Source: Nelumbo lutea (taxonomy: Eukaryota > Streptophyta > Magnoliopsida > Proteales > Nelumbonaceae). Taken from it: a stretch of DNA of 64,000 nucleotides. Where the stretch lies: NCBI GenBank assembly GCA_022828595.1, contig JAKGHH010000007.1:35960356-36024355 (forward strand). Direction: 5' to 3'. Under the pieces are notes generated by a model, which saw only the letters and a program-made list of their open reading frames with translations, did not search any database and was not told where the DNA came from. Within the stretch, counting starts at the first letter, position 1. The number at the start of each line of letters is the position of its first letter. The position numbers were made by a program, and so were the translations under genes. Positions 54,971 to 64,000 of this stretch are shown piece by piece.

Positions 54971-56483
54971 TTGTTCCAACCATCTTATAGTATTGGCTGA
55001 GTCACCTTCAGTTGAGAGGCTTTGGATACCCAGTTTTCTTACTAGGTGAATCCCTGTTAGAGCTGCTAACAATTCTGCCTTTGTTGAGTCAGCTATCCCA
55101 ATTGGACCACTATAAACCCAGCATGTGTGGCCATTCTCATCTCTTAGAATTCCTCCAATGCCGGCAGCTCCAGGATTACCATAAGCACTTCCATCAAAGC
55201 TGAGAATCCAGATTCCTTCCCTTCTAACTAAAGGAGCTCTGGTAAAGAGTGGGGTAGGAGGGGAAGAAACCAGGAAGTTATATATGTTTCTACTGAGATC
55301 ATTGATACTAACTCCTGTGAATTCCTCTGAACTAGAGGCCCACAAGTTGCAGTAGTGGTTGATGTGGTTGATCAGTTCACCTTTAGATTTGGACCTATTT
55401 TCAAACAACCAATTGTTTCTTTCCTCCCAAATTCCCCAAAGAACAGCATGCAATATTATCGCCAATAGGTCTTACCTCTCTTGCTTAGACCTCTTCCTTT
55501 GCACTGAGAAATCAGATCCTGCAGATGCTTAGGAGCCACCCAACTGAAGCGGACTAACTGTAGAAAGAAGTTCCAGATGATGCTAGCTACCTGGCAGTGT
55601 ATGAAGTTCCAGAGCCACCCAAGTTGCAGTAGTGGTTGATATGGTTGATCAGTTCACACAAGACAACTTTTACCCCAATTCACTTTCAAATTCGACATTC
55701 TCTCAAACAAGAAAACTATCCACTTAAGACTCTCGATCGCTCCCATCACAGAATAATATTGTGTCATTAGCAAACTTAAGATGGGTGATAGGAATCTCCT
55801 CTCTACCAATTCTCCAACCTCTCATCAAACCTATAGCATCAACCCTATAAATTAATCTCCCAAGTACATCTGCTATTAGAGCGAAAAGAAAAGGGGATGG
55901 GGGATCACCCTACCTAATTCCCCTAATAGCAGGAAAGTGCTCCACCACAGCCCCGTTAACCAAGATTGAATAGTGACAAGATTTTATACAACCAAGAATC
56001 CATCTGCAGCACCTGTCCCCAAACCCAAAGCTCTTCATTACATCCAACAAGAATCCCCAATCAACCAGGTTATAAGCCTTTTCCAGATCCAACTTGCAAA
56101 CCAATCCCTTCTTTCCAAATCTCCTTATTTGTTCAACACATTCATTAGCAATTAATGTCTGATCCACAATTTGCCTATCCTAAACAAAGGCCCCTTGAGA
56201 CGGAGGGATCAAAGAAGGCAGGACAACCCTAATTCTCCTGGATAACACCTAAGCAATGAATTTGTATAAACTATTGATTAGACTAATTGGTTTGAAATCC
56301 TTAGGATGCAATTCTTCAAGTCTCTTGGGGATTAGAGTAATAAAAGTAGAATTAATCCCTGGATTGATAATACATTGCCCAATAAATTCATTTAAAACCT
56401 TCTGCAAATCATCCTTTAAGATTTCTCAACAATTCTGATAGAATGCCATTGTAAACCCATCAAGACCCAAAGCTTTAGATCAT
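54968..56483 (-). pseudogene. LINE reverse transcriptase to RNase H remnant
   Basis: From 56483 downward: GFTMAFYQNC, LKDDLQKVLNEF, ITLIPKRLEELHPKDFKPIS, IVDQTLIANECVEQIRR, KGLVCKLDLEKAYNLVDW, a QGDPPSPFLF-like core, LKFANDTILF (the FADD site reads FAND), then near 55465 WGIWEERNNWLFENRSKSKG and RNase H with LSFDGSAYGNPGAAGIG, SGPIGIADSTKAELLAAL. The catalytic FADD change and stops show it is dead. A segment with GCAGTAGTGGTTGAT is duplicated at 55345 and 55625. Confidence 0.93.
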
Positions 56484-57019
56484 CTTTCTCCTTGTTCCTT
56501 CTTCTTGTTCTTGTTTTTCTTCCTCTTCCTCCTCCTCCTCCTATTGAGAAGGCTTATGCCTCCTTGTGCTCAAGAGGCTTACACATCTTGCATTTTGAAC
56601 TACACATCACGCCTCTAGTGTTTTAAAACATTGATTACAAGTTCATTGTCAGATGGTTTGAAATTGTGTAAGCATCCACATAGACTTGTCAAAATGAGAA
56701 CTAATGGGGATCAGTACGGTGAGTAGTCTTAGTAGATCTAACTACAATTTAAGATGCAAAGTTGGTAGGCTCCCAGCCAAATAGTTTGGCCCCCATCTTG
56801 ACATCAAATGTACCTCAAGAACAAGTGATTTTATATCAAAGACTTTGAAGTGAAGCAAGATGTAATCTTCGCAGAACTAATTTACTTCAAAATGGCTATG
56901 GATCCAATGATTAATGTAGCTGAAAGAAGGTTCTGTACGGAATCACAGTCCCATTAAATATAGTTTTTCTGGTTTGGACAGAAGACCTTGACAAATGTGC
57001 ATATTCCCAACCTGGTCTG
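56484..57019. repeat. TTC/TCC-rich tract and repeat end
   Basis: A CTTCTTCTTG / TCCTCCTCC low-complexity run lies at 56495-56545. It passes into GAGGCTTATGCCTCC and ACGCCTCTAGTGTTTTAAAA, the inverted relative of the repeat at 6572. No gene. Confidence 0.5.
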
Positions 57020-57360
57020 TTGTGTTCAGAGAGAATGGAATAGCTAGCCATCTTTTTCAACACTGTAGTTGCAGCCACCATATTTGGGCTGTCTTCTGGA
57101 ACATCTCCAAAGTCAAAATGGTGCTTCCTCTGGTCAGTTCAGGATCCCCCTCTCTCGTTGGCGTCTGAGAGGTTTAAGCAGAAGGGGAAAGATTTTGTGG
57201 CATTGGTTCCTTTTCACTATCTTCTGGTTAGCCTGGGAAGAAAAAAATATGAAAAGTTTTTGGAACAGGACCCCTCCCAAAGAAGCTGCCTTAAGAAGAG
57301 GAATTGGAGCTGCCCATTCTTGGCCGTCTATCAGAAAGAATTCAGGGAATTTCCCCATGC
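57020..57360 (+). pseudogene. LINE zinc-binding remnant
   Basis: Plus-strand text gives SHLFQHCSCSHHIWAVFW then, in another frame, WLAWEEKNMKSFWNRTPPK, the HLF-C-IW...W-W-ERN layout of RVT zinc-binding ends. Short and frame-broken. Confidence 0.65.
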
Positions 57361-57879
57361 AGAATTCTTTGATACTGAAAGCTTCATTTTGCTTTACTGT
57401 TTTCGGGGCTTTTTTTTTTTATCAATGTACTGTTTTCGGGGCTTATTATGGCACACCCCTTAAGGAATGTCATTTTCCTAGAACTATCACGAGTGTTTCT
57501 GAAAATGATTTCTTTTTACTGCCTTTTGTGCAACCAAACACCATAAAATAGCATTTTTCGTATAAACGTTTCTTTTTCTTTCAATTCACGTACCACTGGG
57601 AATATGAATCTAAAAAGTTCTGCAATGAATTGCTAGATAACTAATATTTTTAACCAAAATGCCTAGATTCTGAATGATTCTCACTCTTCACAGATGCTAC
57701 GTCTTATCAGTTCTCTTCATCTACGCTACATCCTATCAATGAAGCATCGTTGTATTGTTCATTAAGAACTAATAATCAATGCAGAAATTAACGAAAGAAA
57801 TACACATAAACAGAACCAGAGGGCGTGTTAAGAAGGCCCTGATGTGGGTCTTCGCATAAAACCCACCACAGTATTTTTT
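57361..57879. other. 3' flank of the 69-aa gene
   Basis: TACTGTTTTCGGGGCTT is doubled at 57395 and 57428. The likely 3' UTR of the minus-strand gene at 57880 lies here. No other gene. Confidence 0.45.
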
Positions 57880-58361
57880 TCAGCTAACTCGGACCTGAAA
57901 TTTTACTGAAACATACAGCCTCTGTTGTTCTAAGCTCCACCAAATGAAGAGCTATTAAAACATTAGCATACCCAAAGCTCATTTAAGGATTTAATGTTTC
58001 TTCTTTCCTTAATTTTAGGTTTTCTCATCTAGTTTCATATTGAAACAAGTAGGGGAAATTACCTTAATTGTTTCAGATTTGATGATAGCAAGTGACTCAA
58101 GATTCGAGACTCTGGCTTCCAGTATATCAAACCTCTCCTTCATCTACACGGAAATGAACAAGCAAGAAAATGAAGATAAGAACCAATAAATAAAGCAACA
58201 GAAGAAAAAAGGAACAAAGAACGAGAGATAGAGAGATGGAATAGTACATCAGAAGAGAGGGAGTGTCTATCAGCCCATAGATCTCTCCACACGAAATGGG
58301 AGATCGCAGCACCTGCAACTGAAAAACCAAGCGTGAAAGAGACCAAGCGAGTTCTCAACAT
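57880..58361 (-). CDS. Small membrane-anchored coiled-coil protein, 69 aa, three exons
   Basis: Exons 58361-58248, 58143-58063 and 57894-57880 join in phase with GT/AG introns (donors GTACTA and GTAATT, acceptors GTGTAG and TTTCAG). They give a 210-nt CDS with stop TGA. The start ATG at 58361 opens [17 protein letters not shown], a hydrophobic segment to about residue 23, then [14 protein letters not shown]. Residues 39-64 ([18 protein letters not shown]) have coiled-coil spacing. The shape is that of a short single-pass anchor with a helical tail, possibly mitochondrial by its Arg-bearing N-terminus. This is inference. I do not know a named family. A foldback element starts about 120 bp upstream of the start codon, so the promoter must be short or lie within it. 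Confidence 0.75.
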
Positions 58362-58480
58362 CTTCGAAGGCGACAAGAAAGAAAATATGAGTTATTTGCG
58401 ACTTGCAGAGACGAAATGGTGTATTGGTTTCCTCCGACGATCGGGTCAAGTGCGTCAATTCATCATCCTCTCGTTTAAAA

Positions 58481-58999
58481 AATAAAGGGAAAATTTCCGA
58501 TTATTACCCTGTATTTTGAGTCTATTGGTCCCCGAACATTAAAATAGGACAATCAGTATTTTAATTCTGTTAAATTAAATTTGAAAAGAACATAAATATC
58601 CTTTGAGTGTCATTTAATTTTCTTTATCAACCATCTAAACATTGACAAAAAATTAAAAGTCTCAAATCCTTATTTCTTCCATTCAAGAAAGTTGGGGTTA
58701 CATTATAGTGGACATTCTAGTGATCCCAACTTTCTTGAATAGAAGAAGCAAGAATTTGGGACTATTAATTTTTTTGTCAATGTTTGCATGGTTGAGAAAG
58801 AAAATTAGATGACACTTGAAAGGCATTTATGTCTTTTTAAAATATCACTTAACAGTTGATTAACAGCTAGTTAACAGTAGGTACTGGATTGTCACATTTT
58901 GAAAGTCCGAGTATTGAATTGTCACATTTTAAAGTTCGGGAACCAAAGTGGCACTAGACCCAACGTACAAGGTACTAATACGGATTTTCCCAAAAATAG
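58481..58999. mobile_element. 519-bp foldback element
   Basis: Left and right halves are inverted copies: AAAGGGAAAATTTCCG versus complement TTTTTGGGAAAATCCG, GTGTCATTTAATTTTCTTT versus GTGTCATCTAATTTTCTTT, and ATTCAAGAAAGTTGGG on each side of a ~30-bp centre at about 58700-58730. A related left-end text (GGGAAATTTCCAGTTTAGTA) follows at 59001-59100. Likely a MITE-like element. Confidence 0.88.
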
Positions 59000-59354
59000 A
59001 GGGAAATTTCCAGTTTAGTACCTCTAATTTGGCCTAGTGTCACTTTGGTCATTGAACTTTAAAGCGTGCTAATTCAATACCTAAAATTTCAAAATGTGTC
59101 AATTTAGTCTCTGTCATTAGCAGTTCATCAATTATTTATATCACGTGATGATATGTACAACTTAAAAATTTAAAAATTATCAAAACTACCCTTCAATAAA
59201 AGACATTGTTCATTGTCTTTTACCTTAAAAGACTATACCAGAACACATTGTTCCATCCTCATACAGTCCACATGTACTCTCGAAGAAGGGGAAGTGGCGA
59301 TTGGAGGTCCGCCTTCCTATGGATGATTTGTCTACGAATACCTATTGGCTATTG

Positions 59355-59356
<2 letters not shown>

Positions 59357-59392
<36 letters not shown>
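59357..59392. repeat. (CT)n microsatellite
   Basis: About 18 CT units. Confidence 0.98.
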
Positions 59393-59396
<4 letters not shown>

Positions 59397-59469
59397 TAAC
59401 AACCTCTAAAGAGCAGGCATTTTAAAGTCCCATAAAGGGGAAGCTACTTTCCTTCTTAGAACTAGAGAA

Positions 59470-60110
59470 GTAGGGGGTGATGAGGGGTGATTCGGCCCGA
59501 CCTAATAAGTAAAAGATACATGGATGCGGCCTACCAGCCAAACGACAAATCAGCTTGTGGTGCCACATCAACAAATCGGGGGACCTCTGGTGCTGGGTTA
59601 CTTCGGAGCTGGAACACCTCGGTACCCACGTGCACCGAGGTGCCACATAATTGAACCTAGAAGCTTATCAGTTGTCTCCGAACTTCTCAGGATCATGTCG
59701 CATAACTGTAAGCCTTATCCTCACCCCACCCGAATTGAAGGAAAACGGTAAACCTTATTAACTGCTACGTTACCCTCCTTCCAAAGTGGAATAGATCCTT
59801 ACATCGCAAGGTGATGATTATGGGAGCATTTCGGGAGACCCACAGCAGCCCAGCTATATAAGGGCATCAACCCCCAAGACTCAAGTATGTGCGATTACTT
59901 GCTCATTAGCTTACTTGCATTCAAGCTTTCAGCTCGCAATCAGAGTACACTACTAACTTAAGCATCGGAGCGACCTCGCCGGATTAGCCATCACAGGTTC
60001 TCTAATCCTTTGTCTTACAGCTTGGTCTAGCTCGCTATGCGACTAATGTCCTAGTAATCTTCTAGCTAGGAGTTTCCAGATCGCGCACCGTCAAGGGGTT
60101 TTAAGGTTTT
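59470..60110 (+). repeat. Probable solo LTR, Ty3/gypsy type
   Basis: The block is GC-richer than its flanks and has a promoter-like CTATATAAGGGCATC at about 59856, then GCTCATTAGCTTACTTGCA and CGGAGCGACCTCGCCGG. This order is common in Tat/Ogre-type gypsy LTRs. No pol sequence is nearby and no target duplication was found. Ends are approximate. Confidence 0.45.
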
Positions 60111-60799
60111 TGAGACTTTGTTCAGCTCGAGCAAGAGGTTTTCAAAAATGGGTGCTTCAGGAAAATAGCTGAAAACTTTTATGGGTCTAAAAAAGCACGA
60201 GAAAGACAACCATGTAATCTTGAATCCCCATTTGTTCTCTGGGCTTCTCCCATTTTCTTTTTCTTTCTTTGATTTTGTTCCATTTATTTCCTTACATTTG
60301 GTTTTTGGGGTTTCTCAACTTCTGCAAGAAAAGGTTAGGGGGTGGGGGGTTCTGATTCTTCCTTCGTAGCCGATGTCTTTAGTGTTGTACTTGCCACTAT
60401 TGTTAGAGCTTTGCCTAGAGATTTCAAGGTTGTGAGACAGGAATGGGCTGCAATACAAATCCAAATGGCATTTCATGGCTTTTTGGTAATGGATTTCTTG
60501 CTTTGTTGTTACCCTTAATCATATTTTTCCTTGGTTAAATAGACTAGATGCATCATTGCATAGACGGGTAAGTGGGACAAAGTATGTGAGCAACACTCTA
60601 TAACTTTCAATTGATCGCCTATTAAGTGAATATATAGTTCGTTCCTTAAAACTTAAGAGAATAAGTGATGCATGAACTTGTGCCCATTTGAAGTATCCGT
60701 CTGGAGTGTCCACACTAATTATCTTTATTACGATTTTTTTTTTCTTTAAGATTTCCATGGAACTGGTTTCTTTTAGGGAGAATGATGATTCAGCCCAAG
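60111..60799. other. No gene supported
   Basis: A 62-codon plus frame at 60181 has no recognised domain. The rest is AT-rich. Confidence 0.45.
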
Positions 60800-60965
60800 A
60801 TCAGAATTTGTAAGCTCAAAGTACATTTGGGGTAAGCGTCAACTCAAAATTGATGACAATTTACAGGTATGTATGAGTGCATAGAATGTGGGTTTTTTAC
60901 CTTTTGAATGTTTATAACTCTGCAACGAAAATAAAAAATCTGCATTGGGCCTGTCCATACTTCTC
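60800..60965 (-). repeat. Dispersed repeat, inverted partner of 15895-16060
   Basis: Complement contains ACATTCAAAAGGTAAAAAAC and GTCATCAATTTTGAGTTGAC, matching the other copy with moderate divergence. Confidence 0.7.
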
Positions 60966-61858
60966 CGTTTCTTTTATTATAATCGCCTACTTTTTTACAT
61001 GGATAATTATATGTTACTTTATTAAGAGTAAAAATTTCTACATCATTGAAACTACTCACAAAACCAAGATGGATTGATGATGATAGTGACACATGCAACC
61101 AATGTTGTATATTGTAACCTTCTTAGTTTAGTATATGAAAACTAAAATCGAAGTAAGTATATTTTTTATTCATATCAATAAAAGACCAATTAATTTAGTA
61201 GTGGAGAAAAAACTATTAATAGTGCTAGATTCATTAGCAAACTAGCGATGAATAAATAAATTTTGTGTTTCAATTTTTTTTTTTTTTGGCAGAAAAGTAA
61301 ATACACCTTTAAAACTATGAATAGAATGAGTTAATCAGAGCCTTCTATTCTATTGTTCTTTCTCAAGATCTTTCAAATTAATAATTTTGTAGTAATGCAT
61401 GTTTTATAAATCTCCATATTAATGTTGATACTAGTATTGACATGCTTTAATCATATTTTGTGGAAATTGAAACACAAGATGGTAGAAAAACAAAGATTTG
61501 AAGGACTGAAAGATTAGGGGTAGCAGAACTACCAGGAACCAAGATGGTCGGCCTCCCAAATATGCCACATGGGCTTTGAGGTAACTCGCTGAGAATTTCA
61601 GAAAATAATGCTAGGCAGTGTCTAATGACAATAATGCATTTTTGGTTAATCTGGGTTGCCAATGCCTAAACATATAAAAAGGCTATTACTCAACAGGGTA
61701 CTTCGCATTTTGTAGAATTTCAAGTGATTGCAGTATCAACTCTCAATAGGAATGAACTTTGACAAACAAGTTTGACAGTGATCATCATAAGTTTTGTATA
61801 GATGGTACGTGATGCACATATCTTACCAATCCAGTCTCAAAATCTTGTCACTTTAGCG
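60966..61858. other. No gene supported
   Basis: AT-rich with a poly-T run near 61277-61288. 61490-61670 has better base balance and could hold an exon, but neither strand gives a convincing splice pair and domain. Confidence 0.4.
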
Positions 61859-62560
61859 TTAGATGGAAACAGCAGTCTCAATTCTTAAGCTCACTTTGAT
61901 TTTTGCTAGTTTCATTTTTGGACTTCCAGCATTTTGAATTGTCAGCGATTGAGGATTAATTGGCAGACCTAACAAAGGGATTATTCCAATTTTCCCAGAG
62001 GAGGATGCTGCCAATGCAGTTTTCTGCGGTTTGAGAATGCAGAACAGAAGGTAATGCAAAAATAGATTGATTTTGAACGAGGGAAAGGAATGAAACAAGC
62101 TAGGACAACTTAATCTAAATCTACAACGCAAAAAGTTGAGAAACTCTGACCTTAGAGAGGAAGCTGGACGGAGTGGTGGAGATGATGGTAATTAGGGCAA
62201 AAAGTGGTCGTTCGATTGAGATCAATTCCTTGGGCGATGAGTGGAGCAGCGGAGGACCGACTTGTTATCTTTCCACCGATGGGAGCGGGAGGTTGTCGCT
62301 GGCTCTGTGAAGCCAGCCTGACGCGGTGCCCTCTGCTCTAAGGACCAAGAAGCCTCAGCCTACGCTCAAGCCCCATGACTCAACTCCCCACTTGGGACGG
62401 GCGTGCCGGCGAATTACTCTACAAGATCCCGCCTGTCAGAACCGAGCCAATGTCCGACCACTTTAATGCGCTTGGGTTACAAGCTCACGTTACCGAGCTT
62501 AGCGACGTGCCTACTTGCAAAAGAATAGATAACTAACTCCAGTTTATGTATCTGATCGAT
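61859..62560. other. GC-richer block, possible gene 5' end, unassigned
   Basis: Minus frame 62131-61859 is open (ASSSGKIGIIPLLGLPINPQ near its middle) but lacks an early ATG. A minus-strand CTCTAAG/GTCAGA near 62150 could be a donor. A 43-codon plus frame starts near 62189. The contrast with the AT-rich flanks is clear, the coding status is not. Confidence 0.3.
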
Positions 62561-62599
62561 GTGGGACTTTCTTGATTTCGCTAAGATGTATGTCTATTG

Positions 62600-63055
62600 C
62601 ACGTGAAATTTTCATATAGCAATAATAATTTCAGGGTATGTTTGATTTTCATAAATACGTGCATGAAATTAGAGGTGTAAATCAGGCCATGTTGGGCCAA
62701 TTCAACACAATATGTGCTTTTGGCGGGTCAAGCCAGCCCGTGCTTGCTTCCTCTGGAATACTTCAATGGTCTGGCCTAGATGGCCCAAGGCATGGGCCCA
62801 GGCAAGCTCAGGTCATGCCATGTCGTGCTGCGGGCAAATACTTGGACCAGACTGGGTCATTGGCCAAGACAATCAATGAGAGGTATCTTTTTTAAAAATT
62901 TTGAATAAAAAATAATGAAAATTTTAAAATAAATTATCAAAATAGATAAAAATTATAAAAAATAAAAAATTTGTTTTATATTTGATGTATACAATTGTTT
63001 ATATACGAAATAATAAAATAAAATTCAAAAAACTATATATATATATATATATAAC
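62600..63055. repeat. hAT-MITE-like text and TA repeat
   Basis: AGAGGTGTAAATCAGGCC with GGCCAAGACAATCAATG and repeated GGCCCAAGGC / GGCCCAGGC text resembles GC-motif hAT MITE ends. It is followed by an AT-rich core and a TA repeat (63035-63052). The right end was not located. Confidence 0.35.
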
Positions 63056-64000
63056 AGACCTTTATGAGTGTCGCGGAGAACAAGCTCGATTTCTGAAGAA
63101 TCAAAGTAATCAGACTGAATATCTAAGCATCATATGACATATGGTAGATGCAGCAATTGCTTATCCGTAGGAAATTTTAGGGTTTAACGAGATCAGAAAA
63201 CAAAGCACTTAGAGATTAGGGATTTGTTGAATTTGTTGAAATTTTCGAAATGAGATTTTCTACAGACAGGAACAACAAATTGAGATTTCCTACAGACGGG
63301 AACAGCAAACAACAAAAACGAAAAAGATCTTACTACAGAGTTTTATCGGTAAGCTTGCATTAGAACAACAAAATCGAAGATGAAATTAAACAAAAAAGAA
63401 GAAGAGAAGAGTTAAAAGGCTGGGCATCACCGCCTACCTTCAGAGAAGACGATGAAAAGAGGAGAAGAAGAAGAGGAGGAGGAAAAGAAGAAGAGAGAAG
63501 AACACATTGCTGCCGGAGGTCTCATTGTCATTGTCGATCAACCGCCAGAACTCTATTGCCGCCGATGGAGGAAAGGTAGGGTTCAGTGGAAGGAGCTCTC
63601 CAAGGGAAACAAAATCGAAGAAATGAGACCCTTTTGTCTGTGTTCCAAACCGGTTCGTATCTGCACGAACCAGTTCATGTCTGGGTAAACCGTCCGTTTA
63701 AACTGACCAGACTACGTTAACGCTCAAACGGGCATTAACATTAGCTGGTCGACATGTCGTTTTCTCATTCGCAGGTTCACGCGTCTGTGCAGAGAACGCG
63801 GACTCCTTATTTCTTATACACTTTCTTCTTTCTTATATCTACGTAGGGAAATGAAATGCAAGCAACAATTTTCAACAATGATATACATCACTTCGAGCCC
63901 ATTATAAAGAAGCACTCTATATATTTTATATCAATTAAAAAATAAATCCAAATCCTGAAAGTTGTAGAATCGTAAATAATCAATACCAAATGACTGTAAA
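63056..64000. other. No gene supported; short tandem repeat
   Basis: GAGATTTTCTACAGACAGG and GAGATTTCCTACAGACGGG form a ~32-bp tandem pair at 63251-63307. A 78-codon frame at 63452 begins in a GAAGAGGAGG run. The region looks like a gene leader by composition, but no exon is supported. Confidence 0.4.

Noticed and set aside
1..64000. A new defence, biosynthetic or operon-like system
   Set aside because: No cluster of co-oriented related genes exists. The window has three ordinary plant genes and transposon remnants.

Overview
This is nuclear DNA of a flowering plant, probably woody. It has AT-rich intergenic DNA, split genes with GT/AG introns, and dense layers of plant Ty1/copia, Ty3/gypsy, LINE, tRNA-SINE and MITE sequence. 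The species cannot be told from the window. I saw no tRNA, rRNA, CRISPR array, organelle block or prokaryote-like operon.

Three protein-coding genes can be supported end to end. (1) An intronless FERONIA/CrRLK1L-type receptor kinase of 856 aa on the + strand at 43727-46297. (2) A ten-coding-exon gene for a 554-aa, five-pass membrane protein on the - strand at 21724-29412, with a probable non-coding first exon near 30751-30830. (3) A small three-exon gene for a 69-aa membrane-anchored coiled-coil protein on the - strand at 57880-58361. Two terminal exons of an unrecognised gene lie at 12199-12629 (+). An isolated exon-like block lies at 14446-14553.

The rest is mostly mobile DNA. 1-8712 is a nest: a copia fragment and a gypsy fragment inserted in and beside a LINE, then a copia element with both LTRs (3492-8712) that holds a gypsy-type gag-only element, a hAT MITE with a perfect 8-bp target duplication and a SINE with a 17-bp target duplication. 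9290-11390 holds LINE remnants. 15360-20130 is very AT-rich and holds TIR elements. 20527-21112 is a MITE with another MITE inside. The introns of the five-pass gene carry at least six MITE or SINE insertions. A long foldback (31531-32182) lies upstream of its promoter. 32845-33428 is a set of MITEs inside MITEs. 35671-40705 holds copia fragments on both strands. 40710-41640 is a LINE ORF1 split by a MITE. 46920-48960 is a copia remnant. 50351-52396 is a TIR element carrying LINE RNase H sequence. 53777-57360 holds three LINE pieces. A foldback (58481-58999) abuts the promoter side of the 69-aa gene. A probable gypsy LTR and weakly readable DNA fill the last 5 kb.

The three genes do not form a visible pathway. 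The window is best read as ordinary genes set in a heavily nested transposon landscape. The most unusual items are the gag-only element, the TIR element carrying LINE sequence, the four-copy SINE family and the foldbacks next to genes.
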